From the NCBI GenBank assembly GCA_902806565.1, contig CADCXA010000031.1:1798001-1862000 (forward strand): DNA of 64,000 bases, in the 5' to 3' direction. The notes below the pieces were generated by a model, which searched no databases, was not told where the DNA came from, and saw only the letters and a list, made by a program, of their open reading frames with translations. This stretch comes from Hypoxylon rubiginosum. Lineage: Eukaryota > Ascomycota > Sordariomycetes > Xylariales > Hypoxylaceae. The position numbers were made by a program, and so were the translations under genes. This document shows, piece by piece, positions 23,207 through 35,052 of the stretch. Positions within the stretch are counted from its first letter, which is position 1. Every line of letters begins with the position of its first letter.

Positions 23207-26054
23207 TCAACTCTTCGTCAACTCTACTACCACATCACCATTAGCAGCCAGCGGGATCCGCCAGCCCAGGCGCTCACTAGTCGCGCCCGACGGTGTGGAG
23301 ACACGGTACTTCACCGCGGCGTCGTTCGTCTCGACCCACAGCACCGCAGCCGCGGCTTTCGGGGCCCCGGGCAGCTGCGCCAGCGTGAGAGAAACAGAGC
23401 CCCGAGCTTCCTCGTAGCTGAAGCTCCTTACGCTGCCCGCGTCGACGGTCACCGTGACCCCCAAGGGGCCGACGAAGATCCGGCGGCTCACCGGCCCCGT
23501 CGTCCGCACGACGGCAACGCCGCCGTCCCCCGTCCCGGACAGCGTCCCGCCGTACGCGAGCAACCCGAACGTCGGGTGCCGGGCCACGTACGTCCCGGAC
23601 CCCAGCACCAGCCCTAGGAACCCGGGGCCGTAGTCGCCGCTGTAGCCGTCCCACTTCAGCGTCCCGGGCCACGAGTGGAACGACGCCGACGCGAACCCGG
23701 CCTCGTTGATGTTGGACAGCGGCCCGCTCGCGCCGCCGTACCCGACTTGCAGCAGGTACGTGTCCGTCGGGTCGCTGCGGAAGGCGGAGAGCAGGACTAG
23801 CGCGTTTAGGCCGGAGCCGTAGTGGTGGATTTGTCGCTCGATGCGCTTCAGTTTACCGCCGTAGCTGGGTTTGTGCAATGTCAGAGTGGCGTTAGGGAAA
23901 GGGAAAGGGAAAGGGATAGAATGGAGGGGAAGGGAGACAGACATATTATCCCAGTATCTGCGTGCATTGCCATTCCAGCCCCAGTGAGGAACGGTGGGCA
24001 TGTATCCGAGTACGCTGTTCACCGTCTTGGTAGCCGTGTTTGCGAACCCGAAATACCTAACCCCTTGTTAGCACGGACACCTAAGTCTGTAAGAGGTCGA
24101 GCACTCACTTCGCCCAGTAATATACTCCCTCCTGGCCAGTCGAATCCCAGGCCATCTCGCTCCCGTATGGTACTTCCTCGGAATCCCATTGTGTAGCCCT
24201 GGACCTCATAGACGTCGTCAGCGCGCTGGCTGCCGAGGTTAGTCCTTCGCGAGTTAGGTCTGCAAGGATCTCCCCAAAGACCGTCTCGCCCATCAGTCCG
24301 AGCCGGTTGTACCCAACGTCGTCCTGCATACCGCGTATGACGGTGCGGTACGCCTGGTTCAGGTACCATTCCCAGTTGTGAGTCTTAACTAGCGAGGGAT
24401 AGGCCCGCGCAGCACGGTACAGAGACCAATAGGCTGCTGCAACGTGCACGTAATCATAGGCGCGGTCGATCGCGTACGCCGAATCCTCGTTCCAGGACGT
24501 CCAGCTGGTCCAATCGATAGCGGAGCTGTAGGAATATTGAGGGAGGCCAGAGGGGTCGTAGTAGAAGATACTCTTCCGGACCGCGAAGTCGTCTGTCTGA
24601 ATCGTAGGCCAAAGAACCTGGTCAATAAATGCCTCTAGTTTGGCTACCTCCTCGGCGTCTGGCTGGATCGCTTGCTTCGCCGTCGCAGCGAGGTACGCCC
24701 CCACGCCGCCTTCGTCGCTGAGGCCGGCAATCCAGACGCGCGGGTCCTGCGTCACGATGGAACGCGCCTCGTAATCGTAGCTCATGACCGACGGCGCGCG
24801 GCCGAAGGGATCGGATGTGTCATTGTACCACTGTTCAGTTGTGAGGAACCGGCCCAGGTCGCCTAGGGTATCGGCGGCAGGCTTCGTGACGTAGTAGTGA
24901 ATCGTCTGGATTTTCCCGTCCGCATAATTGACGGTCAGCTTGGCGCGCCCCCAAAACGTCGAGGCCGGCGTAATGCTGTACGATGTCTCGGACAGCTCCG
25001 CAACCGCCAAGGACGCCACAGGTTCGCTTGTCATAGACGCCACGTCGGAGTCTGCTTGGAGGAAGAGCTGTGACGGCGACCCCCTCGGGATGATATACCC
25101 CGGGACACCGAACGCCACCGGGGTGCCCGTTTTTCTCACAGCTTCGTCGATATCACGCACGCCGCCCGGGGCGACCGAGAAGCGGACGCCGAATTGGAGC
25201 GTCTGCCCTGGTTGAAGAGTCCGAGACGAGGGCGTGTTCCAGGGTTTCACACCGGCCCACTCGTTCTCGGCCCACGCCCGGCTAAGCACCTGCCACTCGT
25301 AGAAGCCCTCGAAGGTCTGGCTGCCGTAGCCCGTAGCCGCGTAAGACGGCTCGGCTAAGTTTCGATATGCTTCCAGCGGCGTGTCGCCGAGGGGCGTCAC
25401 AACGAGGGCTGCGCCGGTCCCGCGTACAGGGTTGGCACGAATGTAGCCCGCATGCATGCCGACGTAGGGGTCCGACAGCGAGCACAGGCGCTGGGTGTCA
25501 GCCGCCGCGCGATTAGTAAAGATGCTGTTGAACTCGGCCGGAAACCCGAGACTGCCTATCTCTATCGGGGAGTCTCCAGAATTCTCGATGGTAAAGCGCA
25601 GGCCCAAGTCGCCCGAGACATTGAGCCATTCGCGCGTCACATTCAGGGGCCCTGTGGTAGGAAGCGTCGGGGCTAGATTTGACGCGGCGAGCGCTCCCGT
25701 CCCGGTCTTGAGAGAAGTGACGGGCTTTCGCGCCGCCGCCGAATTTCCGTCGGTCCATGCGCCACCGCTCCCCTCCTCGCGGTACCGGAACGTGATGTCG
25801 CCCCAGTGGTACTGGCCATTGCCGGCTCGAGCCGATATCAAGTCAAACGGCAGGAAATCGAACGTCCCACCCGCCGGACTCAGCGACGCGAGAACTTGGG
25901 CGTCGCGAACGATTTGCGCCTTGAAATTGGCGGTGGTGATTGTGATGTAGCCATTCTTGAGCCCCAGGTTGTCGCTCTGGCCCACGACGCTAGACAGAAG
26001 AGTAGCGAAGGCGAAGACGCACAGGACGATGTCCTGATTCCAATAAAACAACAT
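23207..26054 (-). CDS. secreted DUF5695-type protein, six-hairpin glycosidase-like
   Basis: Exons 26054-24109, 24056-23943, 23864-23207; 905 residues; introns 52 and 78 bp, the second in frame and made of CCCTTT repeats. A clear signal peptide (IVLCVFAFATLLSSVVG, ending near residue 25) precedes NGYITITTANFKAQIVRDAQ, the opening of the DUF5695 family. The centre is beta-rich; from about residue 420 it is helical and aromatic-rich (SYDYEARSI, DWTSWTSWNEDSAYAIDRAY, MAWDSTGQEGVYYWAKYFGF), as in (alpha/alpha)6-barrel carbohydrate enzymes, with a C-terminal beta-sandwich (LGVTVTVDAG). Probably an extracellular polysaccharide-acting protein; catalytic residues and substrate cannot be named. GC content is clearly higher than neighbouring genes. 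Divergent from the SDR gene at 26.8 kb. Confidence 0.8.
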
Positions 26055-26807
26055 GGTGTTGACGTTTAGATGATCATGACCAGGAACACAGTTAGCGAGC
26101 CCAGTCGCGTACAGAGGGACCTGCAGATTAATATAGCCGGCTCTCTATCGCGCGCCATCTTGACCTGGTTCCGGGTAGTCATGGCTATTCAGATAGAGTG
26201 GTATCGTCTAAACCGTACACGGGACACCTTGATCTGGCGTCGTATTTTCTGCCCGTATCGCGACGGACCTTCCAGGATCGACACGATAACTGCGGGGTAT
26301 CATTAGAGCGACGGATGGGTCGTGTAGGGTGGAAAACCGTGTACCTAGTTGTAGCTAGACAATATCTTACAAGAGGTCCAATCCGATGCGACGCACCATA
26401 TATCGAGGAATGTTAGTTAGCTTCCCTTTCAGTTTATCGATGCTAACTACCAATCGGTGTCGTAATAGGAGCGCTTAGGTGATGAAGTCCCCTTCCTATT
26501 CTATTTCTCCTAGGCGGGTAAGTGGAATATTATCGAGATGGAGCGATTATCTCCTTAGTGAATCGAAATAGGTATGACACGGAGATATCGGGGTTGTCCG
26601 TTAATTACCTAGGGGGGAGTAGCTAAATCCACGGATTATCGTCTCGATTGCGTGATGTAGGTTGCCGATAAGATGAAACGTATAAGTAATCAGACGGACT
26701 TTACACAATCTTACTTACCTCCTTATAGCTGACATTCCCTCCCCGCTTTCCTTTCACGCAGCTCTGTGCCACGGGATCACTTCACATTATTCAATTTCAC
26801 TTAGACA
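26055..26807. other. divergent intergenic region
   Basis: 753 bp between the secreted DUF5695-type gene and the SDR gene; no gene, repeat or clear motif recognised. Confidence 0.5.
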
Positions 26808-27874
26808 ATGGCTTCAGCTTCAACAGAATCCAGTGAGCTCTTCGGCGTCAAAGGCCTCGTTGCCGTTGTGACGGGAGGGGGTAGTGGTAGGTCAATCCGC
26901 TTCGGACCTCAGCGAATATGCCCGCTAAACATGCGTCTCAGGCATTGGCCTGATGATCACACAAGCTTTGGAGAGCAACGGCGCTATCGTCTACATCATC
27001 GGACGACGTAAAGAGAGCTTGGATAAAGCCGTCGGCACTGCTGTACGTCTTTATCATCTGACAGTACCGCTGCAGCTCTTGTGCTGACTTCATATTCCGT
27101 GTGATGTAGAAGCACGGAAACATCCGCCCAATCCAAGGCGATGTCACTAGCAAAGAGGATCTTGGCCGGGCCGTCGCCGAGATCAAGTCAGCAGTGGGCT
27201 ACGTCAACGTCGTGGTAGCAAACTCGGGCATATTGGGTCCCGCCTTACAGGGTATCACGCCGGAGTCGAGTCTTTCGGAACTCCAAAGTCAACTTCTAGG
27301 CTGGGATACGGCCGCTTTCACCAATACCTACGCTGTGAATACCACGGGTGTGTTCAACACTGTGGCGGCATTCCTAGAGCTACTTGACGAGGGTAACAAG
27401 CGAGGCAATCTGAAGCAGAAGAGCCAAATCATTGCTACCAGTAGCATTGGCGCCTACAACCGAGTACCCTTTGCCGGTTACGCCTACGGCCTTTCCAAGG
27501 CGGCTGTCATCCACATGATGAAGCAATTCTCAACCGGTCTCGTGCCGTACGGCATTCGGGCGAACGTAATAGCGCCAGGATGTAAGTCTCTTCTATTCGT
27601 ATCTTGCCGTGTACCATTCTACGACTCTCATTGTTTGGAAAGCTTGCTAATAGAAAGAATGGAAGTCTACCCCAGCGAAATGACCGAGAACCTTCAAAAA
27701 CAGCAAGAAGGTAAAGAAATACCTAAGAGCTTCGTTCCAGCGCAACGATTTGGAGATGCGGATGACATCTCAGGAGCTATCTTGTTTCTGGTGAGCAGAG
27801 CTGGCGCTTACATCAACGGTAATGTGCTTGTAACAGACGGAGGGCGTCTGGGAGTTTTACCATCCGCTTATTAG
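26808..27874 (+). CDS. short-chain dehydrogenase/reductase
   Basis: Exons 26808-26886, 26942-27042, 27110-27581, 27666-27874; 286 residues; introns 55, 67 and 84 bp. Splicing assembles the cofactor motif TGGGSGIGL across exons 1-2. Others visible: RR after the second strand (NADPH preference likely), NSG in place of NNAG, catalytic Ser in IIATSSIGAYN, YGLSK for Tyr-xxx-Lys, and the C-terminal GDADDISGAILFLVS...GNVLVTDGG that is standard for classical SDRs. Its 3' end faces the 3' end of the P450 gene 195 bp away. Substrate unknown; with the neighbouring P450 it could form an oxidation pair, which is inference from position only. Confidence 0.9.
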
Positions 27875-28069
27875 TAAGTCAGACAATAGGGGCTCACGGA
27901 TTCTGCTATGATGTTTTTCAAGACGATATTAGATCTACTAGAGACAATAGATTGATGCATCTACCTCGGTTCTACGTCGTCCTATGTTGGCTGCTCTGAA
28001 CTTGGACCTCACCACTTCACGTACTTGTATCTATCCTGGATAGGATCGCATAGATAAAATGTCGAACTA

Positions 28070-29860
28070 TCAACCATCTGGATTTTCCAACCATGTAGCC
28101 AGCTTTTCTCCCTCTCGCGGAACGAACCTTGTTCGCCACCCGCGTGGCGTCCCGACAAATGTCATCCCCTTTAATCCTTTAAGTGGGTCAATCGCCTCGG
28201 CCGTCTCGCCCTCGGCAGGCAGTATGTGGAAATGGGCGATTAGGTGCAGGAAGACGGTGTAGAGCGCATTATGGGCCAGATGTGACGCCACGCACATGCG
28301 TCCGCCAATCCCGAAGGCGAACTGATGTGCGTGCGGGTTGTTCGACTTCGGCAGCCAGCGCTCGGGGGCAAACGTGTCTGGCTCGGCGAAGAGCTCCGGA
28401 TCTAGGTCACAGAACGTGTTAGCTCAAGGAGGATGCCTGATTCAGCTTTCTATAGAGATGGCATGGAACGCACCTCGATTGCACGCCCAAGAGTTCAGGA
28501 ACACGAGCGTGTTCGCTGGGATCGTAGCTCCTTCCCACGCTACATCGGTGTAGGTGGCTTTGGGGAGGGCGAGTTTCAACACCACAAAGTACCGCGATAT
28601 CTCCTTCGTCAAAGCATCGATATAATCGACGTTCGTTGACGAGTATGCGTTTGACGGTAAACCAAGAACGCCAGCCTCTTTTATAGCACTGTAGGCCTTC
28701 TCTTGTATGTCTGGCCGGTGTGCGAGGAGCAGACAAGCCCAAGACAGTGTAGGCTGGTTTGAGTCGGCGCCCTGCTAGCAGTAAGTAAGAAGCACATCGA
28801 GACTCAAAAATAGATGTAAACGTACAGCCATCATGCTCAAACTAACGCTGATAAGCTCTTCTCTTGTCAACGTTGCGGACTCGGGGTCTCGCAGCACAGC
28901 CCCCTGAATGCACGGCTTGTCTTCGCCTCTTTTCACCTCCTCTCGCAACTTCTCCAAGAGGTTATTATTGTACTCCAACCGGCGGCGCCCAATATTCCCG
29001 GCGTGATTCTTCGGCTGCGCATTCAGCCCGAGAAACTCAGCCACGGGCTCCCAGTATCTAAGTAAGGGGATATAATTGGCGTAGTTCTTTCCGGTGTCAC
29101 GAAACTTGGATATCTCTCCCTCGACGTATATGACCTCGGAGAGCAGCGGATCGTCGGTCAGAGACTTGACGCTAGACACGCGCGTACCGTAGTTTAGCGT
29201 CAGACTTAGGTTTAGTGAAAACCGCTTGATAGCAGGCCGGAAGTCGATTTCGATGGCACCGTCACGACATGCCGAGAGTATGTCCTTGAGGAACTCTCGC
29301 GCCTCGAGGTTTAAGATTGGTCTATACGCCTCAACTCTCGTCCGGTTTAGGGCGCCCGCGGCCAGCTTCCGCCGCCGCTTGCAGCTGTCATCCCAGGGGC
29401 TGGTTCCGATACTCGTCACGGTCTTGCTGACCTTCTTATGGAACACGTAGAATGTTGGTCGAGAGTTCATAGCATGGCTTTGCCCTAGAAAGAGCTGCTT
29501 CGCCGCGCGCGTCGAGTTTATCACGACTGCTGTCGTATTCCCGAGCTGTACCTGGAAGACAGGGCCGTATTTGAAAGACCACTTCCGGTATGTCTCTCCG
29601 GGAATCACATCACGTTCCTATGGCGGTGTTAACGACCCAGATAGGAAATGGACTCTTGAATACGAGTAGTCTTAACAACTTACCTGGAAGAGATTCCCGA
29701 CGACAGGCCATCCCCGAGGCCCGGGCAAGTTCTTTATTCTACTGCGATACCGCGTAACTTCATTCTGGATCAGGTAAAGGAGAAACCCTACTACCGATAA
29801 AGATATGCCATATTTCAATAGCCAAAGAGGGTAGAGAACTAACGCTTCTAACGCCGACAT
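28070..29860 (-). CDS. cytochrome P450, CYP504-like (phenylacetate hydroxylase type)
   Basis: Exons 29860-29684, 29617-28826, 28771-28474, 28401-28070; 532 residues; introns 66, 54 and 72 bp. N-terminal membrane anchor (about residues 12-32), then the hinge NLPGPRGWPVVGN. Class features: PWDDSCKRRRK in the C-helix region, GADSNQPTLSWA (I-helix, formed at an exon start), KEISRYF around the ExxR position, PERWLP, and the haem-binding loop FAFGIGGRMCVA with the cysteine ligand. The C-helix region and the N-Q-P I-helix closely resemble fungal phenylacetate 2-hydroxylase and 3-hydroxyphenylacetate 6-hydroxylase enzymes. Note the ExxR region reads KEISRYF, consistent with E-x-S-R. Endoplasmic reticulum monooxygenase; actual substrate not provable here. 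Confidence 0.9.
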
Positions 29861-30714
29861 ATTGAAAACTGAGGTCAGCTAGAGGTGTCCAACTAGGTCT
29901 CGTGACTGGAATAGGTAGGGCAGCACGTCAAGCCTACTTGGACGAGTAGAGCAAACGAGCAAGCGGAGTGATAACTCAGAAATGTACCCCTCTCGAAGGG
30001 TGGTATCTTATCAAGCTCGTAACATCAAGTATGCCACCACTTTATGGCGTCCCTCCTTTGGGTACGGTAGAAACCACTCGCGCAGCATTTCTCCGAAATT
30101 ACGACACCCCAAAGATTTCCCTTTATCATGCCACAGTTCTTACGATCCTGTTTTTCTAGCGGGCTAAGTCGCATCTCCTACATATCCTCCTTACAAATCT
30201 AGAAGACGCGAAGTGAACTAGTCCTGGTACCGGGCGAGCCCCTCGGATTTGAGCGTCAACACGCGCTCAGAAGTGGGCACACAGGAGGGATAGTGCTCGC
30301 TTCGAGCCCCCCTTGCCGACTGGCCGGATCCCGAACGTACTAAGGAACGGGGTTTAGCGAGACTAGCGGGTTCAGCTATGGCGCGTTCCTACCCCCAAAC
30401 TTGTGCTCGCTAGGTGTGGTAGCCGATAACGCAATTGCGGAGCACAATTGGAATTCCAGGAGTTAGAGGTCCGTAGATGTTACCATCGCGAAGGCGTATG
30501 CTACGTGGGGGATTTCGCTCATGGTATCTTCATTCGCTCATGGTATCTTCACCTAACAACTTGAGATTACGCATACCAACAAATGATTACAATAAGCTAT
30601 ATTTTACTGGCTACAGTTACAGTACGCGATATTGACATGATTATGTGCGGTAGTGAGAGGTTGGCAGATATGTTCTTCTAGTCTTCATTTTTGTTATTGG
30701 CAAGTCTACCTGGT
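29861..30714. other. intergenic region with a short tandem duplication
   Basis: No supported gene in 854 bp. A 21-bp direct duplication (TTCGCTCATGGTATCTTCA core) occupies about 30513-30552. The sequence lies between the P450 promoter and the 3' end of the dipeptidase gene. Confidence 0.5.
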
Positions 30715-32300
30715 CTAGACATTTTTAACTGCTGGGTTATGTATTCCGCTTCCATCAACATTGAACATATACGGCTTATCAGCGGCGCCAGCTTCAATGG
30801 CTTTCTCCCTGCTTCCACGTAACATCCAAGGCGAATCTTTAAGTCCCTTATGCCACTGCCTCCCTTCATACTCCTCTTCCACAGGCTTTTCATCCGTTGC
30901 TTGGATCTCACGAGCTCTCTGCTCGATTTCGGACCAGACGCGAAGGATATTGTCTCCCGCCAATAAACGAACCTGTTCGTCAGTCACGCCACGTTCCATT
31001 AGGACTTGAATGAGATCAGGGAACTTTGAAACGTCCTCTAGTCCAATGGGTACGTAAGGGGTCCCAGAGAAGTCGCTACCGATACCGACGCATTCCCACC
31101 CGCAGACCTCCGCAATGTGAAGGATGTGGTCTACTACATCGTGGATCGTCGCCTGGTCCGGGTCCTTCATCCTGAGGAAGCGATTGACGAATATCGCCAT
31201 GACGATACCTCCGTTCCGCTTGACAGTCCGCAGTACATCGTCAGGTACGTTTCGAAGGTGAGGAGTAACACCGTATGCGCCGGAATGCGAATACACAACT
31301 GGAGCCCGTGCTACGCTCAACACATCTCGCATGGTCTGGTGCGAGACATGTGACAGATCGACAATCATGCCTAGCCGATTCATTTCCTTGATGGCTTCGT
31401 ACCCTAATTTGAAGAGGCCCCCGTCCGGTCCCCCGGCGGCAACGGTAGAAGCCGAAGTGCCGAAGGAGTTATCGCAGTTGTGAGTCAGCGTTATGTAGCG
31501 CGCCCCGAGATTGAACATCTGCCGAATGGATGCGATACTCCCACCGACTTGGTGGCCCCCTTCAATACCGATCATGCTGGAGATACGGCCAGACTGAAAG
31601 GCTTTGCGAGCACATGCCGCTGTATCACAGTATTGAAGATGCTGAGAATGCTCGTCGATAAATCGCCTAGTGACATCAATCTGCTCCAGAGTATCCCTTA
31701 CGATCCACTATTAACTGTCTTAATAAGGTGACCTTGACTTCCCAGATGTTCGAGATAATGTGGCAACTTACAGATGGGTCTTCGAAATGCTGCTGGTTCG
31801 TATCGCAGTCTACATAGACGCTCCAGAATTGGCCGCCCACCATACCGGTTCTCATCCTCTGGATGTCCGTATGCCCTAGGAGCCTCTTGGTCAAATCCAC
31901 CCTTCCATCGTAGATACGATTATGCAATTCTATGCGCAATTGCCAGGGGAGATCATTGTGTCCATCAATCAGACTGCGGAGCTAGTTAATCGGAAGCCCT
32001 AAAATTAGAGATTCTAAGCACTTACGGTGTTGTTTTAAGCACTCGTCTCGTACGTTCCGCATAGTTCGTAGGATCAACAGGTGTTTGACCCGGCCACAAG
32101 AACGCGAAGGGTCCAAGCAAAAATGCGAATCCGGCGGCGAAAAGGTGATACCGAAACTTAAAGAGAAACCCCGAGTTCTGATTCTGGGAACGAATTACTA
32201 GGGACTGCTCTGGAGCAGTTGCGGCCGCCCCTTGTTGTGAAGAAGACTGCTGCCCTTCACTACGTGGCAATGCGCTCTCCGCGGGTTTCGTATCAGCCAT
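30715..32300 (-). CDS. membrane dipeptidase (peptidase family M19, renal dipeptidase-like)
   Basis: Exons 32300-32026, 31973-31772, 31707-30715; 489 residues; introns 52 and 64 bp. The first 50 residues are polar and low-complexity, followed by one transmembrane helix (about residues 50-70), so a type II anchored or secretory enzyme. M19 zinc-site motifs are intact: DGHNDLPW (HxD), MIGIEGGHQ with the bridging Glu, LSHVSH and YSHSGA for further histidines, and GIGSDFSG. Members hydrolyse dipeptides; some fungal relatives sit in epipolythiodioxopiperazine clusters, where they trim a glutathione-derived adduct. Here no NRPS is present. Shares a 742-bp divergent region with the MFS gene. Confidence 0.92.
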
Positions 32301-33042
32301 TTTGACAACTTCGCTCTCTTGAAATCGGAATTCAATTGTCCGAAATTTTCATCATAAACAGTGAAATACGTCGAGCATGAACTTCAGGTTGCGATATCGA
32401 ATTATTTGCCCCCGGCCGATATGGAAGCGGGGAATGATACTATAGAGCTATAGAGGCTCTTCGCGATAGTATTGGTACAGTACTAGTCTCCGAATCTTCC
32501 CCACCGTTGCATCTGCATAGCTTTCTAGTCCCGAATCCTGAACGAATAGTGCGATGGCGTGCTACCACACCCCGATGCCGTTCGATAACACACACGCCTG
32601 TCATAGGCCTTGAAGCAGGTTGTTCTGTGGGACATACCGACCTCCCTTGATAGCTTAAGTGCCAGGATGGCTGTTCCAAGCCGAGAAAGCTTTATTTTGC
32701 CCTCGCTTGATGAGACTAATGCAACTATGTAAGGCGAGAGCGGTCGCTAACTTAGTGTCCTGTACGGGAGCAGGGCGCGTAGAATATCATGATCTAAAGT
32801 GACAAATCAAGCCTCCCCTTTACGGCAAGGCCTTCACATGGCGAGATCCAGGTAGGGCTGCGACGACCCGAGGGCTTGGTTACCATGTGAGGTACCCCTG
32901 GACGTACTATATCTATCATTCTACTTTAAGTTCTTATTTCACGGTCGGCCGCTTGTTTCTTTATCGTGTTCTTTACCCATCAATCTGTGCAGAACACGGC
33001 TCGTTAGTACTTGAACTCTGTGAAAATAAGGCTATAGCGACG
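32301..33042. other. divergent intergenic region
   Basis: Between the dipeptidase and MFS transporter starts; no gene or recognisable motif. Could carry shared control elements for the two genes. Confidence 0.5.
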
Positions 33043-34763
33043 ATGGCGGACGAGGAGAAGCAGCTTGGTACCAATGTTGTAGCCATTGGCTCCGACTCTG
33101 GTAGCCAAAAACCTCGTGACAAAGCTCTCGAGAAGAAGCTTATTTGGAAGACAGACTTGATTCTGATGCCTGCGCTCGGTATGTCATTTCATTCCTCCTT
33201 CTAGAGAGCTTCTCTAAATTCTAGTATAACTGATAATGAAACAGCATTGGCCTACCTCACGCACACGCTCGATCGAGCAAACCTTGGAAATGCCAAGACA
33301 GACACACTTGAGAAAGATCTGGGCCTCGTGGGAAACCAGTTCTCGCTTCTCCTGATCTTGTTCTATATTCCGTACGCGCTTATGAACGTTCCCTTTACAC
33401 TCCTCTCGAAGCGCTTCAACCCGGCTGTGGTCATCCCTACCATTATGACATGCTGGGGTATAATGGCCATGTGTGCCGCTGCGACGAAGAACTTTGGCGG
33501 AATATTAGCAACTCGAATCCTCATGGGTGCGGTTGAGGCAGCGTTTTTCCCTTGTGCAATTTTCTATTGTAGTTTGTTCTACACGAGGCACGAATTGAGC
33601 TTCCGCACTAGTGTGTTTGGTTGTATGGGCTTCATCGCTGGCGCTATTTCTGGATTGATTGCGTGGTCGGTTTTTCAATGGGATAATGCATTAAGGGGTT
33701 GGCAATGGTAAGTTTCTCCTTTCCTCCCACCCAAAGTTGATTCATCATGAATGCTAACAAGACAATTTAGTGAGTATTCTACGCTTCTCCTAATCATATC
33801 CTCAAGACATTGGGATACTTGGAAAATATTTCCCGGAAACTCATATTCATGAAGACTGACAGATAGTAGACTTGTTCATTATTGAGGGTTCTCTTACAGT
33901 TGGCGTGGGCCTTCTTTTATTCCTCGTTCTTCCGCACAGCATTGAGAAATCAAGGTGGTTTTCAGAGGAGGAAAAACGACTGTCGCGATTGCGTCGAGAG
34001 GAAGATTCTCAGGACGTGGACAAGAATTTCCGCTGGGAGGACGCGAAAAAAGAGACCAAAGACTGGACGACGTGGATCTTCACCCTTATGCCGCTTCTCT
34101 ATGGCGTGGGTGTCGCTAGCAGTTCGAACTTCTTACCGGTATGTTCAAAGTGAAATAGGTTAAGGTCGTAGGCTACGATGTGACTGCTAACGGATTTCTT
34201 AGACCATTGTCAAGCGCATTGCGATTACCCCCGCGAAGGCAAATCTTTACACCGTCGGTCCCAACCTCACAGCCGCCGCCGTTCAATTGGCAACTACTTG
34301 GGTGTCCGATAAGTTTCAGCAGCGAGCCACGATTGCCTGCGGAACGCTATTTGTATCGTTCTTAGCTTGGATCTTGCTTGCAGTTCTCAATCTGGTCAAG
34401 CACGTTGAAGTGGGATACTTCCTAACCTATCTGTTGACGTTTGGAAATTTTACCCCTGGAATTTTAGTTCCTGTCTGGGTGGCTTCGAACACCACTACAA
34501 CGACTGGTAGAGCCTTCCGGCTTGGATTGAATTTCATGGCGCAGAACCTGGCGGGTATAATCAGTTCAGCTGTGTTCAGAGCACAAGACGCTCCGGTGTA
34601 TAAGCCTGCTCTCATTACTGTTGCCTGCTGCCAGGCGGTATTCATGGTTCTGTGCCTTGGCTTAAGAGAACACTTCAAGAGGCTAAATAAGAAATTAGAG
34701 AGAGGAGAGGTCATCCATGTCAGCGGTGGTAAAGAGAGGCCAGAGTACCGGTACGCATTGTAA
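33043..34763 (+). CDS. MFS transporter, Dal5/allantoate-permease (anion:cation symporter) type
   Basis: Exons 33043-33178, 33245-33706, 33870-34138, 34203-34763; 475 residues, normal for the family, with about 12 membrane segments. Recognisable blocks: LTHTLDRANLGNAKT after helix 1, LLSKRFNPA, ATRILMGAVEAAFFPCAIFY, LFIIEGSLTVGVGLLLFLVLP in helix 6, and RLGLNFMAQNLAGIISS. Intron 1 (66 bp) and intron 3 (64 bp) are ordinary. The second intron is not: only excision of 33707-33869, with an inner intron 33708-33770 removed first, joins the exons as GWQYLFIIEG, the family consensus. Family members import small carboxylated or amide compounds with protons; substrate unknown. ATG 33043 is preferred because the upstream in-frame extension is not family-like. 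Confidence 0.9.
33707..33869 (+). other. candidate [D1,2] stwintron (nested spliceosomal introns) in the MFS gene
   Basis: The inner intron 33708-33770 has a perfect donor GTAAGT, branch GCTAAC and acceptor TTTAG. Its removal brings G33707 next to TGAGT at 33771, creating a new donor GTGAGT; the outer intron then ends at the TAG 33867-33869 after branch site CTGAC (33856-33860). The remaining exon ends join T + AC to give Tyr in the conserved GWQYLFIIEG. Treating 33708-33770 as a lone intron leaves stops and no phase-compatible acceptor downstream. Confidence 0.8.
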
Positions 34764-35052
34764 ACTACTACAGCATTTAAGTCTAGAGACAAATTCCGCA
34801 TAGTATTAATTACACCGAGCATTTTATTCCGCCAATCATACTGGTACGCAAGTGCCGAATAGATCTTTAGCTTAACATTCTTCATCCCAGAGACTAGCCT
34901 AGGTTAGTACCTTAGGTAGCTTACGGAGCAGACCTCCGTTGCCCAGCCCTTCCCCAACTTCACAAATAGCGTTACCAATCACACTTTAGTAACTTGAAGC
35001 AGAGCATTGACCATATTGAGATGTATGTTTATACGTCCTCGGAGACTCTGGG
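34764..35052. other. convergent intergenic region
   Basis: 3' ends of the MFS and rhodopsin-like genes face each other; contains a CCTAGGTTAGTACCTTAGG motif at 34898-34915. Confidence 0.5.

Noticed and set aside
23277..23672. 131-codon Arg/Ala-rich minus-strand frame
   Set aside because: Alternative-frame shadow of the GC-rich last exon of the DUF5695-type gene.
29968..30167. Two overlapping 61-63-codon plus-strand frames
   Set aside because: Short, overlapping, with no family resemblance; treated as chance frames upstream of the P450 gene.
33245..33770. Reading the MFS gene with a simple 63-bp intron at 33708-33770
   Set aside because: The sequence after 33770 has stops and no family match before 33870, and the phase does not fit the next exon.
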